A stretch of 64,000 bases of DNA from Taklimakanibacter deserti. Lineage in GTDB: Bacteria > Pseudomonadota > Alphaproteobacteria > Rhizobiales > Aestuariivirgaceae. This document shows positions 62,464-64,000 of this stretch, in pieces (within the stretch, counting starts at the first letter, position 1; each line of letters starts with the position of its first letter). The notes under the pieces are model-generated. The model was not told the origin of the DNA. It worked only from the letters and a program-made list of their open reading frames with translations, and did not search any database. Position numbers and translations under genes: made by a program. Where the stretch lies: the NCBI GenBank assembly GCA_003574785.1, contig QORU01000001.1:248001-312000 (forward strand). The letters run 5' to 3'.

Positions 62464-63702
62464 ATGGATCAGAGAACACCCCTGACCGCCCGGCGCGACG
62501 AGGTCCTGGACCGCATCGTCGACATCTGCCTGAGCGCCGGCTCGATCGAAGCGCAGACCGACAAATATTTCACCAACACGTCCCGCATCGTGAAGGCGCA
62601 TGGCGATTCCGAAGTGACCTTCGCGGTGTTCATGCGCCGGCGCGTCGTGGCAGCGCTCGAACCGACGATCCGCCTCATCAATCGGCTGGTACCGGGTGCG
62701 CGGGTGAAGCGCTTCTTCAACGAAGGCGACCTCGTGCCCTCCGAAATGAAGATGATGGAAATCACCGGCTCCATGGCGAAGCTGTCGGAGATCGAGACGC
62801 TGCTGCTGCAGAAGACCGGCTTTCCCTGCGTGTCGGCGAACAACGCCTATGAGATGTGCCGCGCCATACCGAGCGCGGGCTTCATGGACATGCATGCGCG
62901 CCATGCGAGCGGCGCTGAAATGAACATCCTCGCCGCCTATGGCGCGGCGATCGGCAGCGAAGCGGCGAAGCGCGCCGATCCCAAGGTGAGAGGCTTCATC
63001 GGCTCCTCGCAGGACCTGACCGCGCCCCTGTTCGGCGCCGACGTCGGCATGGGCACCATGCCGCATGCGCTCGTCGGCTATACGGGGGGCGATGTGCTCG
63101 AGGCGATGAAGCTCTTCAATGCAACGATTCCCGACGCCAAGACGCTCGTCGTTCTCGTCGACTATACGGGCGAGGAGATCACCGACGCGCTGCGCTGCGC
63201 CAAATGGTTCTACGAAGAGGAAGAGCTGCAACTCAAGGGCAAGACCTTCGGCATCAGGATCGACACCCATGGCGGGCGCTTCGCCGAAGGGCTCGACTAC
63301 GAGAAGTCGGTCGAGCGGGTCGGGCACTGGCTCGGCGTGTCGGGCGAATACAACATCGTCGAACAGGTCTTGGGCGGGCGCGCCTTCCAGCTCGATCCCG
63401 GCAACATCCTGGTTGACAAAGTGCGCCGCATCCTGTTCGGCAAGGGCGTGTCGGTCGCCTCCATCATCCATGCGCGCCTGGCGCTCGACGAAGCGGGTTA
63501 CAAGGATGCCCAGATCGTCGGCTCCTCGGGCTTCGATCCGCAGAAGTGCCAGGTCATGGGCGCCGCCAAGGCGCCGCTCGATATCGTCGGCACGGGAAGC
63601 TTCCTGCCGGCGACCTTGTCGGAGACCTATGCGACCGCCGACATCATCGCCTATGACGGGGTCAGGCGGGTCAAAGTCGGCCGGGAATTCTTGTTCGATT
63701 AA
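62464..63702 (+). CDS. Nicotinate phosphoribosyltransferase family protein
   Basis: A 412-residue NAPRTase-like enzyme of NAD salvage. The N-terminus has LSAGSIEAQTDKYFTNTSRIVKAHGDSEVTFAVFMRR (the T-D-x-Y motif), EITGSMAKLSEIETLLLQKTGFPCVSANNAYEMC and MDMHARHASGAEMN; the PRPP/phosphate region includes FGIRIDTHGGR and IVGSSGFDPQK. It is about 45 bp after the aldolase. The family assignment is firm; the exact base used (nicotinate rather than a relative) is by similarity. Confidence 0.9.
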   Translation: MDQRTPLTARRDEVLDRIVDICLSAGSIEAQTDKYFTNTSRIVKAHGDSEVTFAVFMRRRVVAALEPTIRLINRLVPGARVKRFFNEGDLVPSEMKMMEITGSMAKLSEIETLLLQKTGFPCVSANNAYEMCRAIPSAGFMDMHARHASGAEMNILAAYGAAIGSEAAKRADPKVRGFIGSSQDLTAPLFGADVGMGTMPHALVGYTGGDVLEAMKLFNATIPDAKTLVVLVDYTGEEITDALRCAKWFYEEEELQLKGKTFGIRIDTHGGRFAEGLDYEKSVERVGHWLGVSGEYNIVEQVLGGRAFQLDPGNILVDKVRRILFGKGVSVASIIHARLALDEAGYKDAQIVGSSGFDPQKCQVMGAAKAPLDIVGTGSFLPATLSETYATADIIAYDGVRRVKVGREFLFD

Positions 63703-63862
63703 CTCTCCTCGCACAGCCTCACTTAAACATAATTCCGCAATTTTAATGCGTTCCGTGCCGTAATGGGTTAGGAATAATCACGGTGAAGTGAAGCATAGGC
63801 CTGTTGAAGGACGAGGCTTGGTATGCTTTCCTATCGTGGCTGAGATTGTGAGGGTTGGCGTC

Positions 63863-64000
63863 ATGCGTATTGGTTTTTTCCGGAAAGCCGCGGCGGTCGC
63901 CGCTGCTTGTCTGTTGAGTCTCCTCGTCATGGGATCCGCTGCGCAAGCGAAAGTCGCGGTCAGGATCGACATTTCAAGCCAAACCATGTTCGTGTCGGTC
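63863..64000 (+). CDS. L,D-transpeptidase (YkuD/ErfK)-like protein, partial N-terminus
   Basis: The first 46 residues are visible: MRIGFFRKAAAVAAACLLSL forms a signal peptide cut near AAQAK, followed by VAVRIDISSQTMFVSV. The D-I-S-S-Q-T-M-x-V-S-V segment is the usual beginning of the mature YkuD-type transpeptidases of Rhizobiales, which crosslink peptidoglycan or attach proteins to it. The catalytic Cys lies outside the window, so this remains a prediction. Confidence 0.6.
   Translation, partial: MRIGFFRKAAAVAAACLLSLLVMGSAAQAKVAVRIDISSQTMFVSV

Noticed and set aside
61255..63714. An 819-codon minus-strand open frame across the zeta, aldolase and nicotinate phosphoribosyltransferase genes
   Set aside because: Three genuine conserved genes occupy the other strand, with proper starts and ribosome-binding sites. 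The long frame is a codon-bias artefact.

Overview
The window is GC-rich chromosomal DNA from an alphaproteobacterium, most likely a member of the Hyphomicrobiales (Rhizobiales). This rests on the recA-alaS-(lrp)-icd and purC-purS-purQ-purL-bolA-grxD gene orders, the F1-ATPase inhibitor zeta subunit gene, the Usg-family gene, GTTC-N7-GTTC type LexA boxes before recA, a class I PHA synthase, and palindromic intergenic repeats of the kind common in this order. No rRNA, tRNA, CRISPR array or intact insertion sequence was seen. Both ends are cut: a response regulator gene at the left edge and an L,D-transpeptidase-like gene at the right edge.

Region 1 (1 to about 21.7 kb) is accessory and catabolic. 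It has an outer-membrane MipA protein, an orphan peptide/opine-type ABC binding protein, an XRE regulator divergent from it, and a translationally coupled pair of a non-pyrrolysine MttB-family methyltransferase and an amidase. Next is a minus-strand run (Tat-exported VOC protein, exported ABM monooxygenase, MFS exporter, cNMP-domain/thioredoxin-reductase-like flavoprotein). A large winged-helix STAND ATPase regulator, two alpha/beta hydrolases and a molybdenum hydroxylase (IorA-IorB) with a diheme cytochrome c follow. Three promoter regions here share an 18-bp tandem motif (GGTTAAAT-N2-GGTAAAAT, 10-bp period), always in the same orientation relative to the downstream gene and 114 to 163 bp from its start. 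I propose that this is the operator of the winged-helix regulator and defines one local regulon. Two gene relics lie here: a 3' fragment of the ABM monooxygenase gene next to one operator, and a frameshifted internal fragment of the amidase gene. They record local duplication and decay.

Region 2 (21.7 to 49.1 kb) is mostly core genome: a TPP enzyme and an aldehyde dehydrogenase, recA with LexA boxes, alaS, a cyclic-nucleotide-gated K+ channel, an Lrp regulator with a perfect palindrome at its start codon, a GFA protein, icd, a large exported TPR-CHAT protease-like protein divergent from an MFS gene, and a cyanide-insensitive-type bd oxidase (cioA-cioB plus a 41-residue DUF2474 gene). After these come hom, glpX, murI-trmJ, phaC, rpsD, a frameshifted lectin-like gene and usg.

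Region 3 (49.1 to 64 kb) has transporters (MFS and two EamA/DMT), an SDR, and the purine operon on the minus strand running purC-purS | purQ-GST-purL-bolA-small membrane protein-grxD. The operon is split between purS and purQ by about 2 kb of plus-strand genes: a PIN-toxin/antitoxin pair, an unknown gene and a nucleotidyltransferase-fold gene with a cysteine cluster. The right end carries the zeta subunit gene, an HpcH/HpaI aldolase and a nicotinate phosphoribosyltransferase.
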